Shown piece by piece: positions 26,951 through 36,560 of a stretch of DNA of 64,000 bases; within the stretch, counting starts at the first letter, position 1, and each line of letters starts with the position of its first letter. The notes under the pieces were generated by a model, which was not told the origin of the DNA, made no database searches, and saw only the letters and a list, made by a program, of their open reading frames with translations. This stretch comes from Pontibacter aydingkolensis (GTDB lineage: Bacteria > Bacteroidota > Bacteroidia > Cytophagales > Hymenobacteraceae). The position numbers and the translations under genes were made by a program. The stretch spans positions 186,001 through 250,000 of the forward strand of contig NZ_JAHYXK010000002.1 of NCBI RefSeq assembly GCF_019443125.1, given 5' to 3'.

Positions 26951-27925
26951 ATGGCTAACAGCGCTAAAGTTATACTTGTACTCCTTATTATTTTGCTTCC
27001 TTCGCAGAGCTACAGTTGGGGCTTCTACGCACACCAGCGCATAAACCGGCTGGCTGTGTTTGCGCTGCCTCCCGAAATGGTGGGCTTCTACAAAAAGCAC
27101 ATCCGCTACATTACCGAAAACGCTGTTAACCCCGACAAGCGCCGCTACGCCGTGGCCAACGAAGCACCCCGCCACTACATAGACCTGGATGTGTACGGCG
27201 ACAGCGCCCTGTATAAAATGCCGCGCTACTGGCAACAGGCCGTGGAAAAGTATACCGAAGACACCCTGCAAGCCTATGGCATTGTGCCCTGGCACATCAA
27301 TTTTATGAAGTACCAGCTAACGCAGGCTTTTAAAGAACGAAATGTAGATAAGATACTTAGACTAAGCGCCGAACTTGGCCATTATGTTGCCGATGCCTGC
27401 GTACCGCTGCACACCACCCAGAACTATAACGGGCAGCTTACCGGACAGCGTGGCATTCATGGTTTCTGGGAGTCGCGGTTGCCGGAGCTGTTTTCTGACA
27501 ACTACGACTTTTTTGTTGGACAAGCGCAGTATTTAGAGCAGCCGCAGCTAAAAGCCTGGGATATAGTAGCTAGTTCGCACCTTGCCCTCGACTCCGTTTT
27601 TAACTTTGAGCGCCAGCTTACCCAGGAGTTTGACGAGGAAAAGAAGTATAGTTTTGAACTGCGCAACAACCTGACCACCCGTGTGTACTCCCGCGCCTTT
27701 TCACAGGCCTATAGTAATAAACTCAACGGGCAGGTAGAGCGCCAAATGCGCCTGGCAATCCGGATGACGGCCAGCTATTGGTACACCGCCTGGGTGGATG
27801 CCGGTCAGCCAAACCTGGGCACACTCAAGTCTACATTATCGCCGGAGGAACTGCACCGCCTGGAGATGGAAAAGAAGGATTATGAAACTGGCCCGCATAA
27901 ACCACGAGAGGAGCACGAGCATTAA
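26951..27925 (+). CDS. Secreted zinc-dependent phospholipase C / S1-P1 nuclease-fold protein
   Basis: 324 aa. The signal peptide ends at SYS, leaving Trp as the first mature residue (WGFYAHQRIN), as in enzymes of this fold where the N-terminal Trp and a nearby His bind zinc. Further probable ligands are in PRHYIDLD, AELGHYVADACVPLHTT and GIHGFWESR. Members hydrolyse phosphodiester bonds in phospholipids or nucleic acids; the substrate here is open. The C-terminus is charged (KPREEHEH). Transcribed alone. Confidence 0.87.
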   Translation: MANSAKVILVLLIILLPSQSYSWGFYAHQRINRLAVFALPPEMVGFYKKHIRYITENAVNPDKRRYAVANEAPRHYIDLDVYGDSALYKMPRYWQQAVEKYTEDTLQAYGIVPWHINFMKYQLTQAFKERNVDKILRLSAELGHYVADACVPLHTTQNYNGQLTGQRGIHGFWESRLPELFSDNYDFFVGQAQYLEQPQLKAWDIVASSHLALDSVFNFERQLTQEFDEEKKYSFELRNNLTTRVYSRAFSQAYSNKLNGQVERQMRLAIRMTASYWYTAWVDAGQPNLGTLKSTLSPEELHRLEMEKKDYETGPHKPREEHEH

Positions 27926-28290
27926 GCGTAATTCTCTGCTGCAGGATTTCATTTAATGGTTTTTGGTGGGCTGGCTTTCAGTCTTATCTTGTTCTATATC
28001 TTTTTCAGAAGAGCGAGTTAATAGTTCATTTATACCGCCAGTTTGAGCGCAGCGGTAAAGGTGGTTGCCTATGATAGCCAGTTTGTAAAGGCGGAAGTAT
28101 AGTATATGGAACTCGCCAGTTACAAACTGGCACCATGTATAGCCACAAGTTGCGCAAACGCTAAATTTGGGCATGTATAATAAAATCACCCCCCGAATAC
28201 TTTTATACTTTTCTGAAAAAGATATAGCTGAAAGCTTGCCGGCATGGTTAGCCACGGTTTGCAAACTCAAGGCAACAAGTAGTTTTTAAA
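27926..28290. repeat. Intergenic region with dispersed inverted repeats
   Basis: 365 bases without a convincing gene. GCCAGTTTGTA (28077-28087) pairs with TACAAACTGGC (28121-28131), the second arm also forming a local hairpin (28115-28131), and a further partial copy starts at 28037. At 28142-28174 there is an imperfect palindrome (CCACAAGTTGCGCAAACGCT...) with a second copy at about 37305-37336. These look like extragenic repeat elements. Confidence 0.55.
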
Positions 28291-29265
28291 CTATCCTCTT
28301 AACCGCTGTACCAGCCGCGTCCTCAACTCCCGTATCAGTTTTATACTTTGGGGCAGCCGGTTATACTTCAGCACAGGTATAAGCATGGTTTGGGCACCGA
28401 AGCCACGGTAAAAATGCACAATGTCCGGTTCACGGTCGTCGGGGCTTTCAAAGTCAAGTATAAAGTTCTGGTGGGCGTATTTTCGGATGATGTGGTCAAG
28501 TAGAAGGGTGCGGCCATTTTGCTTGCGGCCATGCGCAGGAGCAGCATTAAAGAGGTAAACAATGCGGTTGCGCCAAACTGTAAACAGGCAACCTGCATTC
28601 TTTCTACCTTCTGCATCTACAGTATAGTATAGTTGCGCCAGCCCTCTCTCCTGCATGGCCACGTATAACTTACGCAGCAAATTATAAGCCTCCTCCGAAA
28701 CCCCACCATAAATTCTGTCTGCTGTTTCCGATTTAAAAAACTGTATAAGTGGCTCTATATCCTGGCTCTGCTGTAACCGAAGGCCTGCTTTTTCCGCACG
28801 CTTCAGGTTTATTTTACGGTCTCGGGTATAATGATGTCGCAGCTCTTCGTAAGCCTTGTTAAGGTGCAAGTATAAAGTATAGGTTTGCTCCTGTGCCATT
28901 TCCTGTGTTAATTGGTTATCGGTGTTAAACTGGTAGCCCACTACATACTTAAACCGCTGCTGCACCTCTGCCCAAAACTGCTGATATGTAACCGCCGGTA
29001 TACTTTCCGCCAAAGTATAAACACCCAACTGCTGGCAAAAAAGCGGTTGCTTCACGTAGGGCATGCCTAATTTCTTTCGCCATGGCACAGGCATTAAAGT
29101 TTTATACTTTCCGGCTGCATCCAGTTCCACCACTGCATCCCAGCCCGGCGATACCATATCCAGATACCACGATAGCGCATATACCTGGCCCTGCTCAGAT
29201 GCTGTGATCAGCGCATCCCATTGCGGCTTGTCTATTTTAGGATGTGTGAGGTAGTGGATATTCAT
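28291..29265 (-). CDS. GNAT/FemAB-like acyltransferase
   Basis: 324 aa. Two acyltransferase-like lobes: the N-terminal one (WDALITASEQGQVYALSWY) and the C-terminal one with the family pattern RDRKINLKRAEKAGL, LYYTVDAEGRKNAGCLF and ILDFESPDDREPDIVHFYRGFG. This matches the Acetyltransf_6/FemAB-type group, which moves acyl or aminoacyl groups to cell-envelope molecules. The acceptor is unknown. A TACTTTTG element (29307-29314, minus strand) lies about 42 bases upstream. Confidence 0.8.
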   Translation of the reverse strand: MNIHYLTHPKIDKPQWDALITASEQGQVYALSWYLDMVSPGWDAVVELDAAGKYKTLMPVPWRKKLGMPYVKQPLFCQQLGVYTLAESIPAVTYQQFWAEVQQRFKYVVGYQFNTDNQLTQEMAQEQTYTLYLHLNKAYEELRHHYTRDRKINLKRAEKAGLRLQQSQDIEPLIQFFKSETADRIYGGVSEEAYNLLRKLYVAMQERGLAQLYYTVDAEGRKNAGCLFTVWRNRIVYLFNAAPAHGRKQNGRTLLLDHIIRKYAHQNFILDFESPDDREPDIVHFYRGFGAQTMLIPVLKYNRLPQSIKLIRELRTRLVQRLRG

Positions 29266-29395
29266 GGCGCAGGCTATACTTTAAGCTAGAGCAGCAAGGC
29301 AAGATACAAAAGTATAACAACTATATAGCTGCAGCCCATTTCCGCTGTTATTTAAAAATAAGTAACTTGCTGCATCCATTTAAGCAATATTTCTG

Positions 29396-30982
29396 ATGAT
29401 ACGAACCCATACTAACCTATTACGCCTGAAACTGCTGTTTATACTCTGCGCTATAGTTGCACTACCGCAGGCACAAGCCCAAACCGCAGCCGACCTCACT
29501 AAACTGGACGCCTACTACCAGAAAGCCCTCAAAGACTGGGACGTGCCCGGCATGGCTATTGCCATCGTAAAGAACGACTCAGTTATTTTTGCCAAAGGCT
29601 ACGGTGTGCTCGATAATAAAAAAGGAGGTCAGGTAGATGCAAACACTGTTTTTGGGATTGCTTCCAACTCCAAGGCCTATACAGCCGCTGCCCTGGCCAC
29701 GTTGGTAGATGCCGGTAAAATAAACTGGAAAGATAAGGTAAAGAAGTATGTGCCTGGCCTGCAGCTTTACGACCCGTTTGTTACCGAGAACCTTACCATA
29801 GAGGATTTGCTAAGCCACAGAGCAGGGTTTAAGACCTACAGCGGCGATTTGCTTTGGTATAATACCACGTACAGCCGCGCAGAGATTATACGCCGCATGC
29901 GCTACCTTAAGCCTGTTTACAATTTCCGCGACGGCTACGGATACTCTAACCTGATGTTTATTACGGCAGGCCAGGTAATAGAAAATGTAAGCGGTGAAAC
30001 ATGGGAGAACTATATTAAAGAAACATTTCTGCAGCCGCTCGGAATGAGCCGTACTTATATTTCTGTAAACGACCTGAAGGGTGTTAGCAACGTAGCCTCT
30101 CCGCATGGCTTTGATGAAAACAAGAAGCCCTACGCCACTACACAGGTTGCCTGGGATAACTGGAACCCGGCGGCGGGTATCTTTACTAGTGTTAACCAGC
30201 AGGCTCAATGGATGCGCCTCCAACTAAACCAGGGTACTTACAAAGGCAAACGAATTTTTAGTGAGAATGCCAGCCGCAACATGTGGGCGGCACACAATCC
30301 TATGCCTATCTCCAAACGCGCAGAAGAGCTCGTCCCATCTACACATTTTGCGGCTGCCGGCCTGGGTTGGTTTGTGAGCGATTACGAAGGCCGTAAATTG
30401 GTATATCATGGTGGCGGGCACGAAGGCATGAACAGCCGTACCGTACTTGTACCCGAAGAAAAACTGGGCATTGTTATACTTACCAACAGCATGAGCAGCA
30501 TTATGGCGCCGCTTGCCAACTACACCATTGATCAGTTTTTAGGTGTGCAGAATGGACGCGACTGGAGCCAATTTAACTTAAATGCTGCTGCACAGGCTAA
30601 AAAAGCACAGGAGAAAGCAGAAGAGAAGAAATCAAAAGAGAAGAAAAAAACAGCAAAGCCAGCCCGCGACTTAAACGAGTATACAGGAACTTACCGAAGC
30701 CAGCTCTACGGCGATGCCACTATTACACTTAAAAACGGGAAACTGGAATTGCAGTTAGTGCCTGCACCAACTTTGGGCGGTACATTAAACTTCTGGCAGC
30801 ACGAAATATTTGATCTGGATTGGAAGAACAAGTATGCCCTGTTACACCCGACAAAGGTGCGTTTTCTGGTAGGGGAAGACGGAAGTATAGCCGAAATGCG
30901 CCTCGACTCCAACAACCCTGATTTCCACTTCGATGAGTTGGAGTTTGTTAAAGTGAAGTCTAAAACTTCAGCGAGACAATAA
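29396..30982 (+). CDS. Serine beta-lactamase-like hydrolase with DUF3471 domain
   Basis: 528 aa. Signal peptide (to about residue 29, AQAQ), then a class C beta-lactamase-type domain with SxxK (ASNSKAYT), YxN (GYGYSNLMF) and the third motif HGGGHEGM. A Lys/Glu/Ala-rich linker (about 400-425) joins a small C-terminal DUF3471 domain (YTGTYRSQLYGDATITL). Such periplasmic hydrolases act on peptides, esters or peptidoglycan fragments; true beta-lactamase activity should not be assumed. Confidence 0.9.
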   Translation: MIRTHTNLLRLKLLFILCAIVALPQAQAQTAADLTKLDAYYQKALKDWDVPGMAIAIVKNDSVIFAKGYGVLDNKKGGQVDANTVFGIASNSKAYTAAALATLVDAGKINWKDKVKKYVPGLQLYDPFVTENLTIEDLLSHRAGFKTYSGDLLWYNTTYSRAEIIRRMRYLKPVYNFRDGYGYSNLMFITAGQVIENVSGETWENYIKETFLQPLGMSRTYISVNDLKGVSNVASPHGFDENKKPYATTQVAWDNWNPAAGIFTSVNQQAQWMRLQLNQGTYKGKRIFSENASRNMWAAHNPMPISKRAEELVPSTHFAAAGLGWFVSDYEGRKLVYHGGGHEGMNSRTVLVPEEKLGIVILTNSMSSIMAPLANYTIDQFLGVQNGRDWSQFNLNAAAQAKKAQEKAEEKKSKEKKKTAKPARDLNEYTGTYRSQLYGDATITLKNGKLELQLVPAPTLGGTLNFWQHEIFDLDWKNKYALLHPTKVRFLVGEDGSIAEMRLDSNNPDFHFDELEFVKVKSKTSARQ

Positions 30983-31037
30983 CCTAAGTTTATACTTTGC
31001 TGCAGCGCTTACGAGCACTGCAGCAAAGCCTTAGAAC

Positions 31038-31136
31038 TTAAACTGCGATTGCTGCTACCACGCTAATAGCGGCCAGCCAGCCTGCTATTATCCAGTAAGC
31101 AATTGCCTCATTACTGGTTGGGTAAACTTTTTTCAT
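31038..31136 (-). CDS. Possible 32-aa single-span membrane protein
   Basis: ATG at 31134-31136 to TAA at 31038-31040. The product begins MKKVYPTSNEAIAYW and continues as one hydrophobic helix rich in Ile, Ala, Trp and Val, with a positive N-terminus and no C-terminal tail, like known single-span microproteins. It is isolated, on the strand opposite to the serine hydrolase. On the minus strand, TAAAATTG lies about 8 bases upstream, one mismatch from the -7 consensus. Support is only sequence character; conservation is untested. Confidence 0.45.
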   Translation of the reverse strand: MKKVYPTSNEAIAYWIIAGWLAAISVVAAIAV

Positions 31137-31426
31137 AACCGTGCAATTTTATATTTGAATAATACATTAATGTTAAAACACCTAAGTGCTTTAGTACTAA
31201 TATTATACGGTCATAACAAAAGATATGTTTATTTCTACTACCCGTAATTTTTTATCTGAACAAGTACAAGCTAAAATATAGGTATAAAGCTATACTTAGC
31301 AAGTATCATATATCTTATAATCAATAACTTACATCATCAAACCAAGGATAAGCATTTAAAGGCTGGAAAAACAACGAATAGGATTTAACTAAGGCAGCTA
31401 TAGATACTGTTACTTGAGTACAGAAT

Positions 31427-31467
31427 AAAAAAGAGGCCGTTGCAACTCCTGCAACGGCCTCTTTTTT
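31427..31467 (-). terminator. Terminator of ettA
   Basis: An 18-bp perfect stem (31427-31444 with 31450-31467) and a 5-base loop, ending in a T run on either strand, 57 bases past the ettA stop. TTATACTT follows directly. Confidence 0.92.
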
Positions 31468-31523
31468 ATACTTCAGAACCAGAAGTCAACTCTTCATTTC
31501 TGATTCATTATTCATCATTAAAA

Positions 31524-33194
31524 TTATGCCAGCTTCTTATAGCGGATACGCTTCGGCTCAATATCGCCCATGCGCTTCTTCTTGTTCTCCTCATATTCGC
31601 TGTAGTTGCCCTCAAACCAGTATACCTGCGAGTCGCCTTCAAAAGCAAGGATGTGCGTGCAGATACGGTCCAGGAACCAGCGGTCGTGAGAGATGATTAC
31701 GGCACAACCTGCAAAGTTCTCCAGGGCATCTTCCAGCGCACGGATCGCGTTTACGTCCAGGTCGTTGGTAGGCTCATCGAGTAAAAGCAAGTTACCGCCT
31801 TCTTTCAGTGTCATGGCCAGGTGCACGCGGTTTCGCTCACCACCCGACAGCTTATCCACTTTTTTCTCCTGGTCGCCGCCCGAGAAGTTGAACTTGCTTA
31901 CATAGGCACGTGAGTTAACCTGGCGTCCGGCCATCATCATGTGCTCTGTACCACCCGAAATCACCTCGAATACCGATTTACTTCCATCGAGCTGAACGTG
32001 TTCCTGGTCTACATAAGAAATCTGAACAGTAGAGCCTACTTCAAAATCCCCTGCATCCGGCTTCTCCTGTCCGGTTATTAGCTTAAACAAGGTAGTTTTA
32101 CCGGCACCGTTTGGACCGATGATACCCACAATGCCACCCTGCGGAAGCGCAAAGTTCAGGTCCTCGAAAAGTAATTTATCGCCGTAGGCTTTACTTACGT
32201 GGTTTACTTCTACTACCTGACTACCCAAACGCGGGCCATCTGGTATAAATAGCTCCAGTTTTTCTTCTTTCTTAGAAGCATCTTCGCTGGCAAGCTTATC
32301 GTACTGGCTGATACGCGCCTTTGACTTGGCATGACGCGCTTTAGGGGCCATACGCACCCACTCTAGCTCGCGCTGTAGTGTTTTCTGGCGCTTACTCTCG
32401 GTCTTCTCTTCTTTAGCCAGTCGGGCCGCTTTCTGCTCCAGCCAGCTGCTGTAATTGCCTTTCCACGGAATACCCTCACCACGATCCAGTTCCAGAATCC
32501 AGCCGGCTACATTGTCCAGGAAGTAACGGTCGTGGGTAACGGCGATCACAGTGCCTTTGTACTGCTGCAGGTGCTGCTCCAGCCAGTCCACAGACTCAGC
32601 ATCCAGGTGGTTGGTAGGCTCATCCAGTAACAACACATCCGGCTCCTGCAATAATAAGCGGCAAAGGGCCACACGGCGCTTCTCACCACCCGATAGGTTT
32701 CCGATAATGGCATCTTCCGGCGGTGTGCGCAGGGCATCCATAGCACGCTCCAGGCGGTTATCCAGTTCCCATGCATTATGATGGTCAAGTTTTTCCTGCA
32801 CTACACCCTGACGCTCGATAAGCTTGTTCATCTCATCGTCGGTCATCTCTTCGGCAAACTTCATGTTGATCTCGTCAAATTCCTTCAACAAGGCCACCAC
32901 CTCAGCTACGCCCTCTTCTACTACCTCGCGCACGGTTTTGGTAGGATCAAGCTGCGGCTCCTGCTCCAGGTAACCAACACTATAGCCCGGGCTCCAAACT
33001 ACTTCACCCTGAATCTGCTTATCAACACCTGCAATAATCTTTAGCAAGCTTGATTTACCAGAGCCGTTAAGGCCCAGCACACCAATCTTAGCGCCATAGA
33101 AAAACGACAGGTAGATATTTTTAAGCACTTGTTTCTGAGGCGGGTAAATTTTACTTACCCCGGCCATCGAGAAAATAATGGTTTCGTTACTCAT
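31524..33194 (-). CDS. ettA: Energy-dependent translational throttle protein EttA (ABC-F)
   Basis: 556 aa, full length for EttA. Two ABC ATPase domains: Walker [10 protein letters not shown] and GPNGAGKTT, signatures LSGGEKRR and LSGGERNR, Walker [12 protein letters not shown] and [11 protein letters not shown]. The charged P-site tRNA-interaction linker between them (about residues 240-310, [17 protein letters not shown]) is specific to EttA. It binds the ribosomal E site and couples translation to the ATP/ADP ratio. It stands alone with its own terminator. Confidence 0.96.
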   Translation of the reverse strand: MSNETIIFSMAGVSKIYPPQKQVLKNIYLSFFYGAKIGVLGLNGSGKSSLLKIIAGVDKQIQGEVVWSPGYSVGYLEQEPQLDPTKTVREVVEEGVAEVVALLKEFDEINMKFAEEMTDDEMNKLIERQGVVQEKLDHHNAWELDNRLERAMDALRTPPEDAIIGNLSGGEKRRVALCRLLLQEPDVLLLDEPTNHLDAESVDWLEQHLQQYKGTVIAVTHDRYFLDNVAGWILELDRGEGIPWKGNYSSWLEQKAARLAKEEKTESKRQKTLQRELEWVRMAPKARHAKSKARISQYDKLASEDASKKEEKLELFIPDGPRLGSQVVEVNHVSKAYGDKLLFEDLNFALPQGGIVGIIGPNGAGKTTLFKLITGQEKPDAGDFEVGSTVQISYVDQEHVQLDGSKSVFEVISGGTEHMMMAGRQVNSRAYVSKFNFSGGDQEKKVDKLSGGERNRVHLAMTLKEGGNLLLLDEPTNDLDVNAIRALEDALENFAGCAVIISHDRWFLDRICTHILAFEGDSQVYWFEGNYSEYEENKKKRMGDIEPKRIRYKKLA

Positions 33195-33546
33195 ACTTTT
33201 GCTTTATGATTATTCGCTTATTTTTTGCTATTCAAGAAAGTACTCATACGAATGCAGGCGAGATTAAACAGGCATTGCGTAAATATTTCGTACTGAATTA
33301 CAAATATCGCAAAAATTCATGTGTTTTAGCTTCACAAAATTGATTTGAAATGATTAAACTTGTAAAAACTGTATGGGTAAAGTGTGCCCAAACTTGCTTT
33401 AGCACCAGTTTTGGCTTAGTCAGGCTTTATTTGCGCTGCCATGTGCAGCAAATTAGGCAAACGATGAAGGCTAACCTGCGTATGCTACAGTTAGTTTAAA
33501 TTTAACGCCTTACCCTAATTTTCGATCCATAACCCAGTCCAGTAAC
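33195..33546. other. Intergenic region between divergent ettA and DUF349 gene
   Basis: 352 bases. It must hold both promoters, but I find no clear TAnnTTTG element. A 49-codon frame (33350-33499, plus) is present but has no supporting feature. Nothing else was seen. Confidence 0.4.
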
Positions 33547-34860
33547 ATGGAAAACAACAACCTATTGGAAGAAGCCAGAAAATATGGCTTTATTCAAGAC
33601 CAGCAAGTGTGGTTAAAGCCCTTTATGAATTACCCTGCCAGACAGGTGGGTGAGGTAAAAGAGTCAGAAGATGATTCGCTGGTATACTTCGCTAAGCGTT
33701 TCGAGATGTTCCAGGGCAAGGTAAACAGCCTGCTGGAGCGTATCGCAACCTCCGAAAACAAAGGTTCCTTTTTGATGAAGGTGCTCCACATGAAAGAGCA
33801 GGTAGGCAACTACGATGCCCTCGGCGATTTTGAACAGATCTACCACACGCTTACCCAGGCAGAGGAAGACATCAACGAGACCATCAAACAGAACCGCGAA
33901 AAGAACCTATCTACTAAAATAGCCCTGATACAGGAAGCAGAGGCGCACAGCAACAGCATAGAGTGGAAAGAAGCCACTGAAAAGCTGAAAGACCTGCGCA
34001 GCACCTGGATCAAAACAGGTCCGGTAGAAAAAGAACTGACCGACGAGATTGAAGAGCGTTTCAGAACGGCTATCGACAAATTTTTTGAGCGCAAAAAAGA
34101 CTACTTTGAGGACAAAAAGCGCATGCTTAACCGCACGTATGAGCGGTACAGAGACCTTATCAGGCAGTCTGTGGCACTGCAAAACTCCGACGACTGGGAA
34201 GTTACCACAGCCAAACTAAAGCAACTACAAAACCAATGGAAAGAAGTTGGCGGTAACCTGCCACGCAAAACCACTACTAACCTCTGGACGGAATTCCGCA
34301 AGGCGCATAACCACTTTTTTGACCGCCTGAAGCAAAAAATAAACAACGAGAAGAACGAATCGAGAGAGAAGTACTACGAAGTTAACTTTGAGCGCAAGAA
34401 AGAGCTAGCTATTGAAGCCGAGAAGCTGTTACAGCAAAATAGCCTGAACGATGCCGTTAGGCGCGCCAAGGAACTACAGGCAGAGTGGAAGAAAGTTGGC
34501 CCTGTAGACCCTAAAGTTTCTGACATGATCTGGGAGCGCTTTATAAAAGCCTGCGACAGGGTGTTTGAAATGAGCAGCCTGGAGCACTACATCCGTAAGC
34601 GCCAGCAGGCCAGCAACGATAGCTTTACAGAAATAGACGGTTTACAGGCTCGCATCAACGCGCTCACGGACTTTATCAAATCAGATAAAAACGAACTGAG
34701 CGTGTTGGAGGATAACCTGGGCAAGTTAAGCGATGCCCCTGGCAACGACTCCTTCCGCAATATGCTAAAAGGTAAGATCCGCAACTTTAACCGCAAGATC
34801 AACACCAAGCAGGAGCTGATCGCTATGTTTCAGGGCCAGCTAAGCGCCATCAGCAAATAA
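33547..34860 (+). CDS. DUF349 repeat coiled-coil protein
   Basis: 437 aa. Several copies of the DUF349 unit are visible, each with a W-K-x-x-G core: EWKEATEKLKDLRSTWIKTG (near 140), DWEVTTAKLKQLQNQWKEVG (near 218) and AVRRAKELQAEWKKVGPVD (near 308). The protein is almost wholly charged helix or coiled coil with no signal peptide, so it is cytoplasmic. The family is widespread; its role is not established. It ends at a strong terminator. Confidence 0.9.
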   Translation: MENNNLLEEARKYGFIQDQQVWLKPFMNYPARQVGEVKESEDDSLVYFAKRFEMFQGKVNSLLERIATSENKGSFLMKVLHMKEQVGNYDALGDFEQIYHTLTQAEEDINETIKQNREKNLSTKIALIQEAEAHSNSIEWKEATEKLKDLRSTWIKTGPVEKELTDEIEERFRTAIDKFFERKKDYFEDKKRMLNRTYERYRDLIRQSVALQNSDDWEVTTAKLKQLQNQWKEVGGNLPRKTTTNLWTEFRKAHNHFFDRLKQKINNEKNESREKYYEVNFERKKELAIEAEKLLQQNSLNDAVRRAKELQAEWKKVGPVDPKVSDMIWERFIKACDRVFEMSSLEHYIRKRQQASNDSFTEIDGLQARINALTDFIKSDKNELSVLEDNLGKLSDAPGNDSFRNMLKGKIRNFNRKINTKQELIAMFQGQLSAISK

Positions 34861-34881
34861 GGTTTTATAAAATATTAAAGC

Positions 34882-34917
34882 AAAAGGCGCCTGTTTCAAT
34901 TTTAGCAGGCGCCTTTT
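34882..34917 (+). terminator. Terminator of the DUF349 gene
   Basis: Stem AAAAGGCGCCTG (34882-34893) with its complement at 34906-34917, ending in a T run, followed by TTATACTT. Confidence 0.88.
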
Positions 34918-35073
34918 TTATACTTTACTGTTTGCCCATAAGCCTATAATACATCTACTGTTATACTTGCACTGCAATCCCTAAAAAAACTTCCTGCATT
35001 TTGAACATTTGCTGTTTATTTGCGTTGTGTTGTTAAAAACAGACAAAAAAGCAATTTTTTTAAGTAAAAAATT

Positions 35074-35101
35074 TTTGTTTTTATATTTATTTATACTTTT
35101 G
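35074..35101 (+). promoter_or_regulatory. Promoter of the DUF2795 gene
   Basis: TTTG (35074-35077), 16 bases, then TACTTTTG (35094-35101). The spacing is one base shorter than the usual range. The -7 box is embedded in a TTATACTT octamer. Confidence 0.5.
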
Positions 35102-35128
35102 CAATCCATTCAAAATAGCCAATAAGTT

Positions 35129-35135
35129 AAAGGAG
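35129..35135 (+). promoter_or_regulatory. Shine-Dalgarno-like ribosome binding site of the DUF2795 gene
   Basis: AAAGGAG, 8 bases before the ATG at 35144. Strong SD sequences are uncommon in this window, as in Bacteroidota generally, so this suggests high translation. Confidence 0.55.
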
Positions 35136-35143
35136 AAAATACT

Positions 35144-35365
35144 ATGTACTGGACACTTGAATTAGCTTCATATCTGGAAGATGCACCCTGGCCAGCAACA
35201 AAAGACGAGTTAATCGACTTTTCAATTCGCTCAGGTGCCCCGATGGAAGTTGTAGAAAACCTACAAGCCCTGGAAGACGACGGACAGCCTTACGAGAACA
35301 TCGAAGAAATCTGGCCTGACTATCCTACCAAAGAGGATTTCATGTTTAACGAAGACGAGTACTAA
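35144..35365 (+). CDS. DUF2795 small acidic protein
   Basis: 73 aa, near the normal length. The DUF2795 pattern is clear (YLEDAPWPATKDELIDFSIRSGAP...), with an acidic tail (DYPTKEDFMFNEDEY). A cytoplasmic helical domain of unknown function, very common in Cytophagales. It has its own promoter and an SD-like site. Confidence 0.9.
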   Translation: MYWTLELASYLEDAPWPATKDELIDFSIRSGAPMEVVENLQALEDDGQPYENIEEIWPDYPTKEDFMFNEDEY

Positions 35366-35452
35366 TAATTAGTAATTACTGGTGAATAATGAGTAATTAC
35401 CCTTTGGGCCTGTCCCGAAAACTATTATTCATTAATCATTGATCTTTACTCA

Positions 35453-36184
35453 TTGAATAACGTCATCGAAGTAAAAAATTTGGTTGCGGGTTATGGCCAA
35501 AGGGTCCTGATCCGCAACCTTTCTTTTTCTATACCCTCCCCTGCCTTTGTGGCTGTTATCGGCCATAACGGAGCCGGTAAAACTACTTTTTTCAAAGCTT
35601 TTCAGCAGAAGGTGGAGTATCAAGGGCAGTTGCTGGTGCAGGACCATGACCTGAAGCACCTCCACAACCCTGCCGAAAAGGGCATACTTTCCTACCTGCC
35701 CCAGAAAAATGTCATCAACTTCCCGATAAAGGTGCACGACCTGGTAGTGATGGGGCTATTCCGGAAAAAGCGTTTCTTCGAAAACTACGATACAGCAGAT
35801 TATAAGCAGGCAGAAAAAGTACTGGAGCAACTGCAACTTACCCACCTCATAGACCACGACTTTACCACCTTATCAGGCGGCGAGCAACAATTGGTATGGC
35901 TGGCCCAACTCATGCTGCAGGATGCGGAAATTATACTTTTAGATGAGCCTACGCAGCAACTGGATGTATACTATAAAAACAAAGTATTTAGCTTGCTGCA
36001 GGATTGGGCGATAACAAAAGGCAAAACCATACTTTGCATCACTCACGACCTGGCTAACCTTATACCCTTGCAGGGGTACTTGCTAAATCTCTCCAAGCCT
36101 GAACCTACACTTGAGCCTATTTCAGCGGAGGTTGTGCAGGAAAATCAGGTGTTTCTGGAGGCTGGACGGCAGATAGTGGTGTAA
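35453..36184 (+). CDS. Orphan ABC transporter ATPase (metal/chelate type)
   Basis: 243 aa starting at TTG 35453; there is no ATG in frame upstream. Walker A GHNGAGKTT, signature LSGGEQQ, Walker B IILLDEPTQQLD and H-loop CITHD are all intact, so it should be active. Sequence style is that of the ZnuC/FhuC group that powers uptake of metals or siderophores. No permease or binding protein is nearby, so it must serve components encoded elsewhere. Substrate unknown. Confidence 0.88.
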   Translation: MNNVIEVKNLVAGYGQRVLIRNLSFSIPSPAFVAVIGHNGAGKTTFFKAFQQKVEYQGQLLVQDHDLKHLHNPAEKGILSYLPQKNVINFPIKVHDLVVMGLFRKKRFFENYDTADYKQAEKVLEQLQLTHLIDHDFTTLSGGEQQLVWLAQLMLQDAEIILLDEPTQQLDVYYKNKVFSLLQDWAITKGKTILCITHDLANLIPLQGYLLNLSKPEPTLEPISAEVVQENQVFLEAGRQIVV

Positions 36185-36560
36185 AACTTGTCTGAATCAG
36201 GATTTACTGGATTAATGGATATACAGGATTCTCTGCAGCGAGGACTAACACACTCCTTACCCCTCTCAAGAGGGGAATTTCTATTACTGCTTTAGGGAAA
36301 GTATAAACTCTGTAGCTGTTGCTTAAACTCCCTTCTACTAAGATCCTTGCAGGATGACAAAAAGGGAGCAGCGGGAATTGTGCTGTAGGGACAGGTTGCG
36401 ACCTGTCCGCCATTGGCTTCATCAATGAAACTTATACTTCAGAACTTAAAAATAAAACTCCCCGCCTTAGACAAGTCATAGATCTCGGAATAGTTTCGGG
36501 AAAAGACAGGAACATTTGGGCTCCGTACTCAGAAAATCCCAAAAATCAACCTAAATCCCC
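36185..36560. repeat. Intergenic region with several dispersed palindromic repeats
   Basis: 376 bases with no gene. It holds a repeat copy at 36188-36230 (TTGTCTGAATCAGGATTTAC...), a hairpin CCCCTCT-CA-AGAGGGG at 36260-36275, and a hairpin GGACAGGT-TGCG-ACCTGTCC at 36389-36408. These are typical of extragenic repeat families. An inverted copy of the first is on the other side of ispD at 37366-37398. Confidence 0.6.

Larger units (their letters stand above)
30983..31523. other. Long intergenic region with one small ORF and a terminator
   Basis: 541 bases. It contains the 32-codon ORF at 31038-31136 and the terminator at 31427-31467. The part from 31140 to 31420 is AT-rich, with AGTATA-type words near 31290-31310, and shows no other feature. 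Confidence 0.55.

Noticed and set aside
27953..28270. 105-codon minus-strand frame in the intergenic region
   Set aside because: It overlaps dispersed inverted repeats, has no signal or domain pattern, and its composition follows the repeats rather than codon use.
33350..33499. 49-codon plus-strand frame upstream of the DUF349 gene
   Set aside because: Basic, Cys-containing sequence without recognisable structure, no promoter or ribosome site; it lies in a region expected to hold promoters.
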